From Cryptomeria japonica (Eukaryota; Streptophyta; Pinopsida; Cupressales; Cupressaceae): 64,000 bases of DNA. The translations under genes were made by a program, and so were the position numbers. Shown in pieces: positions 12,401 to 23,393 of this stretch. Under the pieces are notes generated by a model, which ran no database searches, had not been told where the DNA came from, and saw only the letters and a list, made by a program, of their open reading frames with translations. The stretch's first letter is position 1. Every line of letters starts with the position of its first letter. The stretch spans positions 336,345,302 through 336,409,301 of the forward strand of contig NC_081413.1 of the NCBI RefSeq assembly GCF_030272615.1, read 5' to 3'.

Positions 12401-12667
12401 TGGACGAGTTTCTTCAATCAATAAATCAATCAATCACATTTTCGAGTAACCTTATGCTACAAATTTCATCAACAACTTGCTTTCCACTTGCAAATGCACT
12501 TTGTAGGTGAGAAGAACATCAAATTGGAAGGTGAAAGAAGAACAATGGAGCCACATGAAGGAGATATCTGCATTTGGTTTGCTTTGATTTCATTTTGAAT
12601 ATCTCATCTTCATGTTTTCATTGATTAGATTAGGATTGTTTTCATTGCAGTTTTAGGTTTTGTGATT

Positions 12668-14198
12668 TTTAAAGTAGTTGCACATTTCATTTCTTAAAGG
12701 TTAATGAACACCATGCATGCTTTGTCTATTTTTAGTTTGATTGCATGTTTTAACCCCTAGAATTGGGCCTGCCTCCCAATTTGCCTGGCACTTCGCACAG
12801 GCATTGGTGAGAGGGAACGACCCAAAGTGGTGATGGGCTCAAGCCAAGCTCTTCTGTACCACTCTAAATAATTGTGGATGCAACGAAAGTTGTAGACAAT
12901 GGGTGCTGGAATGGTATTGTGATGATTTATTCACCGGATCAATACCCACCTGAACGGATGCCCTTACTAGAATCTCTTGTTTTTAGATGCCAAAATCCTT
13001 CTATCTGTTGGCTCGGGAGTTGTGATACGCGCATGCCAAAGACACCTCTCATGTACTCCTTAGTTAGAGATAGCAAGTTCTTGGGAAGTGATGCCCCTTG
13101 AACTCGAAGCTTGGTATGCTCGAGAAGTGAGTGCGCTGTAAGGGGGAGCCAGTGCTACCAAGCGTCTAGCTATCCGGCTAAGTGTTGTATTTTATGGTTA
13201 GAGGATTCAACAGATATTGTCCTTGCTAGCCATAGGATTTGTTGTGAATGTTCTTGATTGTCTTGAGTCAAAGTCAAACAAACATTTTGTCTTCCGTGAT
13301 TGTCAAAGGTTAAATCAAAAACAAACTTTCAAAAGTGCTCATAATCAACTTGGGTTTTTCAAAATCAACAACCTTCAATTCAAAACAAAATCCAAACAAA
13401 AAGTCCAAATTTGTCCAAGTATTCATCCAACATTTGAACATGGCTTGTCAAAACATTGAATGTCTTTGTTTCAAAATTCATGTCACTTTAGGCTAGGTTT
13501 TGCATAGTCCAACTTAGGTCCTAGGGCATATTGTCATCTCCCTTCATTTTAGTCCTTTTCATTGCAAGCGTCCTCATTTTGCACTTAGGTTCAAAATCAT
13601 TTCCCTAAGTTTGCATTTCATTGTCATATCCAAGCTAGATTTCCATTTAGGTGACATTCATGCATTATCCTTGTCATGCTCAAATTAGGTCTTGCCTAGG
13701 TTTCATTTTGCATATTCCAAGTCATTGGTCTTCGCATATCCTTATCATTGTATTGTCATCTTGTTTTGGCTTCATCTTGTCATATCATTAGATCATTTTT
13801 ATGTCATATCCTAAGTCATTTTCATAATCATTGCTTTCTTCCATTTAGTCTCAAAAATTTGGTTTGTCAAACTTGAAAAATCAAAACTTTGGATGATACC
13901 CTAAGTTGTTGTTAGGGAGTCTTGACCTTGTCTAAAATTTGTCCTTTCATTAATATCATTTTTTTCAAACCTAGCTTAGTATCCAAGCATATAGGTGAGG
14001 CATTGTCAATTTTTCCTATTGTCATTTGGTCCTTTGTCCTTTAAGGTCTTGGCTTCATTCCAACTTCCCAAGGTTGAGTCTTTAGGTTTGCATTCCAAAA
14101 AGTTTGTCAAAATCTTGAAAAACAACAAAAACATTAAGTTGCATTGTCATCCTCTTAGGCTGCATTTGTCAATCCCATTAGTTGCATTGCATAGTGAT
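12668..14198. other. Element A leader, no clear ORF
   Basis: This non-coding leader lies between the LTR and the sense ORF. It contains a GC-richer stretch near 12760-13180 (CCTGGCACTTCGCACAGGC and neighbours), then T-rich sequence with many TTGTCAT words. An ATG at 13995 is in frame with the ORF, but the intervening translation is hydrophobic and unlike the rest. Confidence 0.5.
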
Positions 14199-16967
14199 AT
14201 GTTTGTTGAAATGAGGTCTCAACCTTCTTACGAAGCCATGTCATCACAATTGAGAAATCAATCATGTCAATCCAATCTCTATATGTCTCAGAACTTGGAT
14301 CAAACTTATCATGATGATGTAAATGTCCAAATACAAAAACTAGAGGAGAAACTAGCTCAAGAAAAGGAGATTTCGGAACAAAAAGTGAAAAACATTGAGA
14401 AGAATAGATCCCAAATGTCCAAAACATTTAAAAAATTTCAAGGTCCAAACCCAAACTTTGAGCCAATTGATGTAAAAGCTCTTATCAAACGATCAGACAT
14501 ACTAGCTCTCATCTCTCAAATAGAGATAATGAAACAATTTCAAAAAACAAGCACAAATTTCAATCAAGTCCCAAATCAAAATTCATTTGGTCAAATTTCA
14601 TTCAATCAAATCTTGAATCAACAACATATCCAACAGACACAACCAATGGTCCAACATATACAACCAACACAACCAATGGTCCAATTTCAACAATATGTCC
14701 AACCAACTATACAATGTCCACAAATAGTTCAACCAATGGTGGAATATCAACAAGTTCAATCAACATATCAATGTCAACAACTACAATCACAAATTCAAAA
14801 ACAAAACTTGCAACATGCACCAAGCCATATTTTGAGCATGTCAAACCAATTTGATCAACATCTAGTTCGAAATCAAAACATGACATCAGACCAGAACCAA
14901 CTCCTTTCCAAACAAGTTCAAATTACATATACAACTATGTCAAAACCTCAAAAGAAAGGTGGCCTTATTGCAAGGATCTTAAGGAAATTACCAACTGAGT
15001 TCTTTGAGGAAGATCAAGATAATACACTTATGTCTAGCAATGCCTCATCCCCCCATAAACAAATTGACTCTCCAGTGACACCTATCCCTACACCTTTAGA
15101 AGTTTCACAAGAACCTTCCATATTGTCCTCATCAAACAATACACCCAAGGATGAAATTACCCAAGGGCTATCCATAATTGATTGCCAAGATAATCCAATT
15201 CATGATGCACATCCTTGTCATGTTTCAGAAATACAAGACCCAATGCCACCATGCACTTTATTGCCATTACCTATTTTAGAGGACCCCATTCGAAGTCCCT
15301 CTTCCTCATGTTCAAGCATTGATTCCTTTCCAAAATCCATCACAAATGTTCAAAGTGCATTTCCTTCATGCCAAAACATTGATTCCTTGTTAGAATCCCC
15401 CATGCATATCCAAAGTCCAACCTCATGTCAAGAGGATAATTTAGAGCATGAAGAAACGTGTCTTGAAATAGATGAAGATGAAGATCCCGAAACCTTATCA
15501 TCCCATCCAATTGTTGACCAAGATCCCATTTCCCCAGACACTCGCAATGATTCACTTATTCCTGTCAATTCTATCCCAGGACACAATGTCCTTTCAAATC
15601 CCATTGGCATTCCACTTCCTAAGGAAGATCAAGATATCCCTTCCATCCTTTCTGATGATCCTATTGAAAGTCAAGAGAAAAGCAACTTTAAAGAGGATTC
15701 CAATCATCTTCCTCCTTGTCAAGATCAAATTATTCCTTTAAATCCTCCACAAGATCCTTTTGTTCCTCCATCTCCTTGTCTTAATGCTCCATATACACTC
15801 CAAGATCGCATTTCTTTTGATGATCCCATTATTTCTCCCATTCCATCTCTTGAAGAGCCTGTCATTGAACCATGTCCCCCTCACAATCCTAGTCCCCCTC
15901 ATGATCCTAATCCCCCTCATGATTCGAACGTGTCAGTGCAAGATGTTCATGAACCCCTGACATTAACAATGGGTTCTTCCTCTTTGGTCCAATCTGATCC
16001 ACTTCAAGATCTCATTATTTCTCTCATATCATATCCACCTCATAATGGACTCGCGTCTTCTTCCCAAAGAAAAGAGTATCCTACAAGTCAATATATTCAT
16101 AAAGGCAAAGGGGTAGACCTTCATGAGAAATAACCCCTCCATATCAAAGAAAATGTTAAGGGTCATGTCTACACAACTCACTCTCAAGACGTTGGTATCC
16201 CTCCATCAAAATCAAAACATACACCTTCCCGATCATACTTTCCATCCATCTTAGGTCCTTATATTCCTTCGTCCTCTATGCAAGGTCAGAAAAGGCACAA
16301 ATCCTTGAGTAAATTTCATCCATCCAAAAGAAGTCCATTTCATTCATATCCATCCATGCATTCCTTTCCCCCTCCAAGCAATTTGGATGCCAAGCATAAA
16401 AGTCATAAGTCTAAAAATCCACATGTATTCAAGGATCAACATGTCCAATATAATCAACATGTCAAAACAAAGAAAAAATTGATCTATAAAGAAAAGGAAA
16501 AATCCAAAAGGTCACAAAGGCCCATTGCTCAAAAACAAAATTCAAAATATATATGGGTTCCTAAATCCCTTGTGAAAGCAATGCACTCCAATGAACCACA
16601 AAAGCATGAAAAAACAAAAATCATGTGGATCCCTAAGCGGCTCCTTAAAGCACAAAAGCCTAAAGAAACATCCAACTTGGCATCCAAAGTTGCTATTCCT
16701 CCATCCAACCCTCTCAAATTTGTTCCTCCATCACCTTCTTCATCCATTTTGGGAACTTATGTCCCAATATCCCAAGCTATTCCTCCATCCAAATCTCACA
16801 ATCTGAGATCCATTTTCCCTCCATTAATCCACCACCCATCAAGGTGTGTTCCAATGTTGATCTTGCCTTCATTTCCATCCAGTGAAGCCCAATTCTTCCA
16901 ATACCCTATCCATTATCCAATGCATATTTTCCATCCTTCGATCCCTTTGATCCCATCCTTTGCATAA
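14199..16967 (+). pseudogene. Element A sense ORF: Gln/Pro/Ser-rich protein, one stop
   Basis: One frame is open from 13995 to 16967 except for a single TAA at 16131-16133, where CAA (Gln) would fit. I prefer the ATG at 14199 (MFVEMRSQPSYEAMSS) because sequence before it is hydrophobic and atypical. The protein begins with a Lys/Glu coiled-coil-like segment (about 14310-14420). It then has a Gln-rich region with repeated QPMVQ-type words, a basic patch (KKGGLIARILRKLP), and a long Pro/Ser/Asp-rich tail with PPHDPNPPHD. After the stop comes a basic tail containing YIWVPKSLVKA at about 16548 and IMWIPKRLLKA at about 16620. No retroviral domain is recognised. Position after the 5' LTR suggests a gag-like role, by inference only. 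It is far less broken than the antisense ORF of the same element. Confidence 0.75.
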
Positions 16968-17198
16968 ATCCTTAGTTTCATCTTATTTTCCATGTCCTTA
17001 TCCTACCAACGTCTTTGAGCATACTTTTAAAGGTCATGGTCCATTTTTTTCAAGGCTACTATCCAAACAAAAATATGCTTGAGTTCTTTTTCCATCCCCT
17101 ATCATGTGTCCATCTTCTATTGAAAAAGTCAAAATACAAAGAAAAAGTGAAAAAAAAGACAAAAGAAAAAAGTAAAGCAAAAATAATTCATCCACTGG

Positions 17199-17255
17199 TG
17201 AAAACCTGGCAAACAGGTGCCTTGGGCAAGTACCGTGATGAAAACCTGGCAAACA
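17199..17255. repeat. 40-bp-spaced direct repeat
   Basis: TGAAAACCTGGCAAACA occurs at 17199-17215 and again at 17239-17255, perfectly. Role unknown. Confidence 0.85.
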
Positions 17256-17944
17256 CGCGTCATGCGTAATCTATGAACTTCTTGCATACCGTACTTGGGG
17301 ACAGGTTTTATCCTATCATATCCTTTTGTCCTTCATATCCTATTGCCCTTCATTATCTTATTAAACCCCTGTCATTACCCTTCATATCCTATTGTCCCTC
17401 ATGTCCAGTTTCCCTTTCCACCTTTGATCTTGACAAGGATGAGGATCGTCATGAGCATCATGCATCTTATTCACAACTTTTAGTCTATCATAGCTTTTGG
17501 TCTTTATCCATTTGCTTATTACAACCTTTCATCCATATTCCCTGTCTTATTGCAACTTTATGCCACTATCCCGTATCCTACCCCGTCCCTCAGTCCATGT
17601 CCCTTATCCATTCTTGGTCTTGCTTATCCTATCCATATCTTATCACTATCCATACACTCTTTTTTTTGTTCCTTGATCTTGATCTGACATAAGGACGCAA
17701 AATTTAAACATAGTTTCAAAAACCTCTTGACATGTCCCTCATGCCACGTTCTTGCTTTACATTGTCATATCCAGTCTCTTGTCCCATCACGCAATAGCCC
17801 TTGAAAATTGCATCCATATTGTCTCCATGATAAAAGGACTTTGTCTTCCCTCTATCCACCCACATTTTAGAAAGCCTATTTATTCACCTGTCATATTCCT
17901 TGCCTTGCTAAACACTGGGGGCAAAAATCATAAAAATTGAAAAA

Positions 17945-18117
17945 TGTCCTGAAATAATCATAAAAATCAAAAAATGTCTTGAAAAAATCCCTGAAAATCA
18001 AATAATGTCCTGAAAAAAATCCAAAAAAATCATATAATGTCCTGAAAAAATCCCTAAAAATCAAATAATGTCCTAAAAAAAATCCCTAAAAAGTCAAATA
18101 AAGTCCTGAAAAAAACA
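17945..18117. repeat. 31-bp tandem repeat, about 6 units
   Basis: TGTCCTGAAAAAATC-like units start at 17945, 17975, 18006, 18038, 18069 and 18102, with spacings of 30 to 33 bp. It is A-rich on the plus strand and sits in the pol-less spacer. Confidence 0.9.
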
Positions 18118-19429
18118 AAACAAAAAAATTGTAAAAACTCGAAAAAACAAAAACAATTTTTTTTTCAAAACATTCAAGTCCAGAAACAATTTCTTTGGTA
18201 TTTTGCATTTTGTCAATAAATGGTACCCTTTGTGCATAGACAGATCACTGAGCATACATCCAAAGACAATCGATCAAACATTTGTGTAGACAACAAACAG
18301 ATACCATGTTACACCACTACGCTTTAATGAAATCACGCATTAACAGATGAACTTTTCCATCAAACTAGACATTCAAACTGATCAAAATGGTCATATCAAT
18401 CAATCAACATCAATATCATTTGTCCTTGTTACTATTATCATGGGTCTTATACAAGGTGTGGTATACTCGAAACTAGACTGTGTCCTGTCTTAGATGGGGT
18501 ACCACATTCCCTGAAACTAGATAGCATGATCATTCTTGTTTTTCACTTTTGACAATGACAATCAGACTATTTGTTTGACTTGGTTGAATTTGTGCGTCTT
18601 ATCTTTTTACTGATTTATCTTTGGCTTCGATCATGTTCCTATGTTGCTCGATGATGTCATTGAGTGATTTAGAGTGACCGGGATGGTTCATGGTCCCTTT
18701 CTTTTTGTTGTGTTTGTTGTTTGTGGAATGTTTGTCACAAACTGGGGCAACTATATCATTGGGTGTTTGTGATAAGTATGTTCGCTTTGTGAACATTGCA
18801 CATACCTCGACCCTTGATGTATGCACCCTAGGATGCTTCACTCATTACTTGTGTGCGATGTGTCTATCTTTTGCAAAAGGGGTTGTGTTTTAGCTCTGGC
18901 CTTCAATGCCATGATGCTCTACATCCGCTTTGCTACATTAAATAAAGGTTCTCACCTACTTCTGTGCATTTGTGAAAGCAAGTTTTTCTTCATCTCTAAC
19001 TGTCCTTTATCTAATTTCTTCTTACTAACATTTCTTCTGTCAGTTTGGGTAGTCAGTTCGGTCTAGTTCTCCGATCTCCAAAAAAAAAAACATACGCTGC
19101 ATCCTGCATTCCTTGGTTAGTACATTTGCATTATATCAAGTCCATACAAAAGCATTTTATCCATTTCATCTTATAAATGCATCCAAAAAACATAAAAATA
19201 TATTCATACATGTTCCACAATGGTACATAAATAGTGCATAAGACATCCATACATGGAACATAAACATAAGCCATAACACATTGCATCCCATCATATAGCT
19301 GCATATCATATCATATATCAAAACAATATCAGAGTACAAAATTGGACTGTCTGTCCTACATATGGCCCACAGGCTGAATACATAATGTCACACTATATAT
19401 GTCTATGTCATAAGGAGCACGTGCCTCTG

Positions 19430-21316
19430 TCACTGGGTGCTCCCTTTGTCCTCCTCATCCCTACCATGTCTCAAGGATGATGTCCCTCCTGCCCTGGGTC
19501 CTGGCTGTGGTGGTCTCCTAGGTCCACTCACCCCCATGCTGCTCACTGACCTCCGAGAACGTGGCCTGCTCTCTGTCCTTGACCGTGACCGAAATGATGC
19601 TACTCTCTACTCTGGTGGAACTGCACTCTCATATAGTGTCCTCAACTGGTGTATCTCATCTCTGGTCTCTACCAACATCTGTGCCATCTCATGTGCACTG
19701 GCATCCCTAATAGACCCAATATATTCGGTCACTCTCTGCTCTACTTGTTGTGCCTGGGCTATTGTTGTATCTCGAGCCGCTGTCAGTCTGGCTATCTCTG
19801 CTCTAAATTGATCCTGCTTTGTCCTCAAGATAGCATTCTGTCTCTCTAATGTCGCAATGTGATCATGCTGACTCGCTATGGTGGCCCTACATATCTCCAT
19901 CTCCTCTATGCTAGCTATCTCCATCTCTATGGGTATATCCTGCAATGAATCCTGATCGGTTGGATCTGGCTCATCCGCCTCGTCCTCATCTCCATCCTCA
20001 TCATCCCCTCCATCCTTGTCATCCTCCTCATCTTCATCACCTTCGTCCTCCTCATCCCCCTCATCCTCATCCTCTCCCTCATCCTCATCTCTGTCCTCAT
20101 CATCTCCCTCCTCCTCTCCAATGAGTGGGAAGTCCTCCTATCTCCTAGGTACCGGAATATCAAGATCTATCAATGGCACAGGTCGTCGTCGTGCAAACCA
20201 TCGCTCATACTCCTCTGTCGTCCTGACATCCACAACATCTGATCTCCAATCCCACTGTTTCTGTTGTAGCTGTGTGAAGTTAGCATATGCTATGTGTGGT
20301 TGAATCATCCTCCCCCACTGACTTGTCTCTCTGTGAGATCGGGAAAAGTGTGCAGTCCCTCTTGGTACATCCTGCCTCTCTCCAAACTATCGTCTGACTC
20401 TCTCTGGCAGATACATCTCAATCACTCTCTGGTGATTCACTAGTCACCCAATCAGGTATCTCTCCTATCTGCAATACGATATCTCATCACCATCATCTAA
20501 CCATCCAAGGCAATCCTAATATGGCCTCCATGTGAACTCTCTCAATCTGTCTAGCTCATGTCGCCAATACAATATGTATCCGAATGGACCCTATCTCAGC
20601 ATACCCCCATAACAGTACACATATGGTCGATGTGGTACTACCTATTTCTCTGCAATCAGTCGACATATGGCTATGTGCTCAAATGCCCATACCTGTAACA
20701 GTGTGACCCCACAGCTCAAAGTCTGAACCCTCTGATATGCTATCTGATGGAGCTGAAAATATAGCATAGCAAGCACACATGGTCCCCATGCGTACACAGT
20801 CCCCTCTGTCGCCATCCACTCTAGCACTCTTCCCCATCCAATAGGGAATCCATGTCCTCGTCTATCACCTGCTAATAGGCATGCTATAACCACTGCTATC
20901 ACTACATAACGCTGATCATACTTTGTTGCCATGGTCTCCCAGCCAATCTCCCTCTCTACAATATCCAGATCATCTGCGTCGCACTCGAATAATCTGCACA
21001 AAGCATCTCTCCCTGTCGTTGGGTCATACACTACCATCTCCCCATGAATCAGAATGAGGAGGATACGCCACATGTCCTCTAGTGTCACAATCACCTCTCT
21101 AGTCGGCAGATGGAAAGAGGAAGTCTCTGAATGCCATCGCTCTGCCAATGTGGTAAGCAGTCCTGTGTCTGCCCTAATCTCGGGCATGAATATAATATAG
21201 TATAATCCAAGTGCTGCTAATGTATCTCTGTCCGTTCTCCTGAGCCTATGTCGCAACATGAAGTAGTCGAGTCTGTTCTTCGGTGTAATCAATGGATATT
21301 GTTGACTCTGCATCAC
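19430..21316 (-). pseudogene. Antisense plant mobile domain (PMD) protein, 8 stops
   Basis: One minus-strand frame of 629 codons runs from the ATG at 21316 to a TGA at 19430 without a frameshift. The N-terminal part reads as a PMD: LAALGLYYIIFMPEIRADTG, LAERWHSETSSFHLP, then EVIVTLEDMWRILLILIHGE. These match the RW-PET-FHLP and TLEDV blocks of the family to which Arabidopsis MAIN and MAIL1 belong. After the domain come an Asp/Glu-rich run (about 20110-19975), a coiled-coil-like segment (19945-19610) and a basic Arg/Ser tail. Eight internal stops, seven TAG and one TGA, all sit where CAG or CGA would fit. PMD proteins are known both as host silencing factors and as cargo of plant transposons. 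The position inside element A, opposite to its transcription, says transposon cargo. The copy is dead. Confidence 0.88.
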
Positions 21317-22106
21317 AATTGGGGCACACTTTGTCAGTTTTAGGGTTTTCTCCTACAGGCTGCATTTCCTTGTTTCATACCCCAATTAGGTTTTTTCTTC
21401 TCTATTTTGACCTATCCTACCCTTATCCCTCTTTTTGGGATCATCTATGCACTATTTTTGGTCAAATTAGTGTTTTCAGTGCACACTTGCACTTGTGTAC
21501 CCTGTCCTGCGCCTGTGCAACATCAAGCTGCGCTTGTCTACCCTACACAGGCGCAGAACATCCTTACACAGGCGTAGATGTCCATTTTTTCCTTCCCTAT
21601 GGGCCCCGCAATGTCACGCAATCAAGCAAAATTCATGAAATTGACAATATGGGTTTTTGAGCTACATACCGCTGCTCCCACGTTGTCTAGTTGTCTGTAG
21701 GTGCGTACACATTCCCCAAGGTGATCTACCATTGGAATGTTCGCCATCTCTCTGCAAGGGTCTTTTTCCTGAGCAACAATTCCTCCACTTTGGCTAGTGC
21801 AAATGAGCTCTTTTCCTTCTCCTTGTCTCATTTATAGATCTTTGTCAGTGCCTAGATGGACGTGCATGCTCTCCATCTTATGCTGGTTGTGGTCTTTTGC
21901 ACCTTCTATTGCTTGTAATTTGTGCATCTGACCTTCAATTCTTGATCTATTCGAACCTATCATTTTCTATTATTCTTATCGACTAATTAGCCTCTTTTCT
22001 GGATGTTTCTGGCCAATTCCTTGAGGGGGCATGCATATGTCATTGTTATTGTCTGGGGCATTTTCATTATTGTTCTTTGAAACAACGCTTAGAATCGCAT
22101 TGTCTC
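21317..22106. other. Element A 3' untranslated stretch
   Basis: No ORF was found. If the antisense gene was expressed, its promoter would lie here, upstream of 21316 on the minus strand; I see no obvious TATA box at a convincing distance. Confidence 0.4.
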
Positions 22107-22120
22107 AAAGAGGGGCAAAA
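22107..22120 (+). other. Element A polypurine tract
   Basis: AAAGAGGGGCAAAA immediately precedes the TG of the 3' LTR at 22121. It fixes the sense orientation of the element as plus. Confidence 0.9.
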
Positions 22121-23393
22121 TGTAGACATCTAAAAATGGTCAACACTTGCGGAGTCATACTTTAACATTTGCGCATTGCCTTATTTTAGGGTTCTTGCGT
22201 CGCATTAACATTTCTTCTATGTTGCGCACTTGGTCTTTATCATTTGCGAGCATCGAGTCCTTCTTCTGCATTCCTCATTTTTATCGCTTTCAAATTAGGT
22301 CTTGTCAATAACAATCTTCAGTCATGATTTTGGTCGATCCTTGTCCTCTTGTCAATTTTGTCATTTTGCGATCGATTTGTCATCGATCCTTGTCCTTGTC
22401 AATCTCGTCATTTTGCGATCAATTTGTCATCAATTCGTCATCGATCTTTGTCCTTTTCAATCATGTCAATTTGGATCAATTAGTCATTGTTCCTCGTCAA
22501 TTGGCACTTATCAATTGGTCTCCTTGTCAATCTTGGTCAATTTGTCATTGATTTTTGTCAAACCAATCTCAATCATTTATCAACATTGGTTCTTTGTCAA
22601 TCAGAATCATGATCAAATTGACCCTACATCAATTATCTTTTGTCAAGACCTAATTGTCATCCTTGCATTTCTAATTCATCTTCTAGGGTTTTATGATTTA
22701 TTCATTTAATCTTGTTTGTCATTTTCCCTCTAGGTTAAATTATTTATTTATTTATCCTAAGTCTTCTTGTCACAATTAAATATTTATTTAATTGGCTAAT
22801 TAATTCCCCCTCTTTTTGTGAATTAATAAATGAATGAAAAATTATTAATTAATTTACCTAATTTTCTAATTTCATCAATTTCTAATTTCCTAATTTCCAA
22901 TTCATCATTTCTAACCTAATTTTCTAATTTCTCTTAATTTCTATTTCTATTTCAAATTTTTGTCATAACATCTTGCATAGCAATTTGTCATAATTTGTCA
23001 TAATTTGTCATAACACCTTGCATAGCAATTTGTCATACACTTGTCATAATTTTGCCATTCTTGATTTGAATTTCCTTTCAAATATTTTCATGCTAATCTT
23101 GTCCTCTCTCCAATTTGTCTATAAATTGGATGAGTTGCTTCAATCAATAAATCAATCAATCACATTTTCGAGTAACCTTATGCTACAAATTTCATCAACA
23201 ACTTGCTTTCCACTTGCAAATGCACTTTGTAGGTGAGAACAACATCAAATTGGAAGGTGAAAGAAGAACAATGGAGCCACATGAAGGAGATATCTGCATT
23301 TGGTTTGCTTTGATTTCATTTTGAATATCTCGTCTTCATGTTTTCATTGATTAGATTAGGATTGTTTTCATTGCAGTTTTAGGTTTTGTGATT
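22121..23393 (+). mobile_element. Element A 3' LTR, truncated at its 3' end
   Basis: The match to 11307-12667 ends in GTGATT at 23393. It carries only two units of the 47-bp array (22365-22458). Sequence beyond 23393 is unrelated to the 5' LTR flank and appears to belong to a minus-strand LTR. Confidence 0.88.
22365..22458. repeat. 47-bp palindromic tandem array, 2 units (3' LTR)
   Basis: Unit starts at 22365 and 22412 keep the 47-bp period of the four-unit array in the 5' LTR. Confidence 0.9.

Larger units (their letters stand above)
11307..12667 (+). mobile_element. Element A 5' LTR (at least 1.36 kb)
   Basis: It matches 22121-23393 base for base except for scattered substitutions, small indels and two extra 47-bp repeat units. 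The match ends at 12667 because the 3' copy is truncated, so the true LTR end and primer site may lie further right; I could not identify the primer site. Confidence 0.85.
16968..19429. other. Element A spacer, pyrimidine-rich, no ORF
   Basis: The plus strand is dominated by C and T (TATCCT, TTGTCC, TTCATATCC words) from about 17270 to 17700. It then passes into a 31-bp tandem repeat and a T-rich segment. No pol-like reading was found in any frame. A short purine tract within ACACTGGGGGCAAAA near 17911-17925 resembles the 3' purine tract and might be a central one. Confidence 0.5.
11307..23393 (+). mobile_element. Element A: pol-less LTR element with sense and antisense ORFs
   Basis: The LTR pair starts TGTAGACGTC at 11307 and TGTAGACATC at 22121, the second after a purine tract. 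The inside holds a long sense ORF (14199-16967), a 2.4-kb pyrimidine-rich stretch and an antisense PMD ORF (21316-19430). No reverse transcriptase, RNase H, integrase or protease motif is present, so it would depend on enzymes from another element. In the first 213 bp the two LTRs differ at 9 positions, 7 of them transitions. The 3' LTR is cut off at 23393, so target-site duplications cannot be checked. Some Ty3/gypsy elements of the plant Tat lineage are known to carry extra sense or antisense ORFs, which is the likely relationship. Confidence 0.85.

Noticed and set aside
12874-13101. 75-codon ORF in the element A leader
   Set aside because: No domain, and it lies in a GC-richer non-coding leader; likely chance.
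20016-20303. Plus-strand Ser-rich ORF
   Set aside because: It is the shadow of the Asp/Glu-rich segment of the minus-strand PMD ORF.
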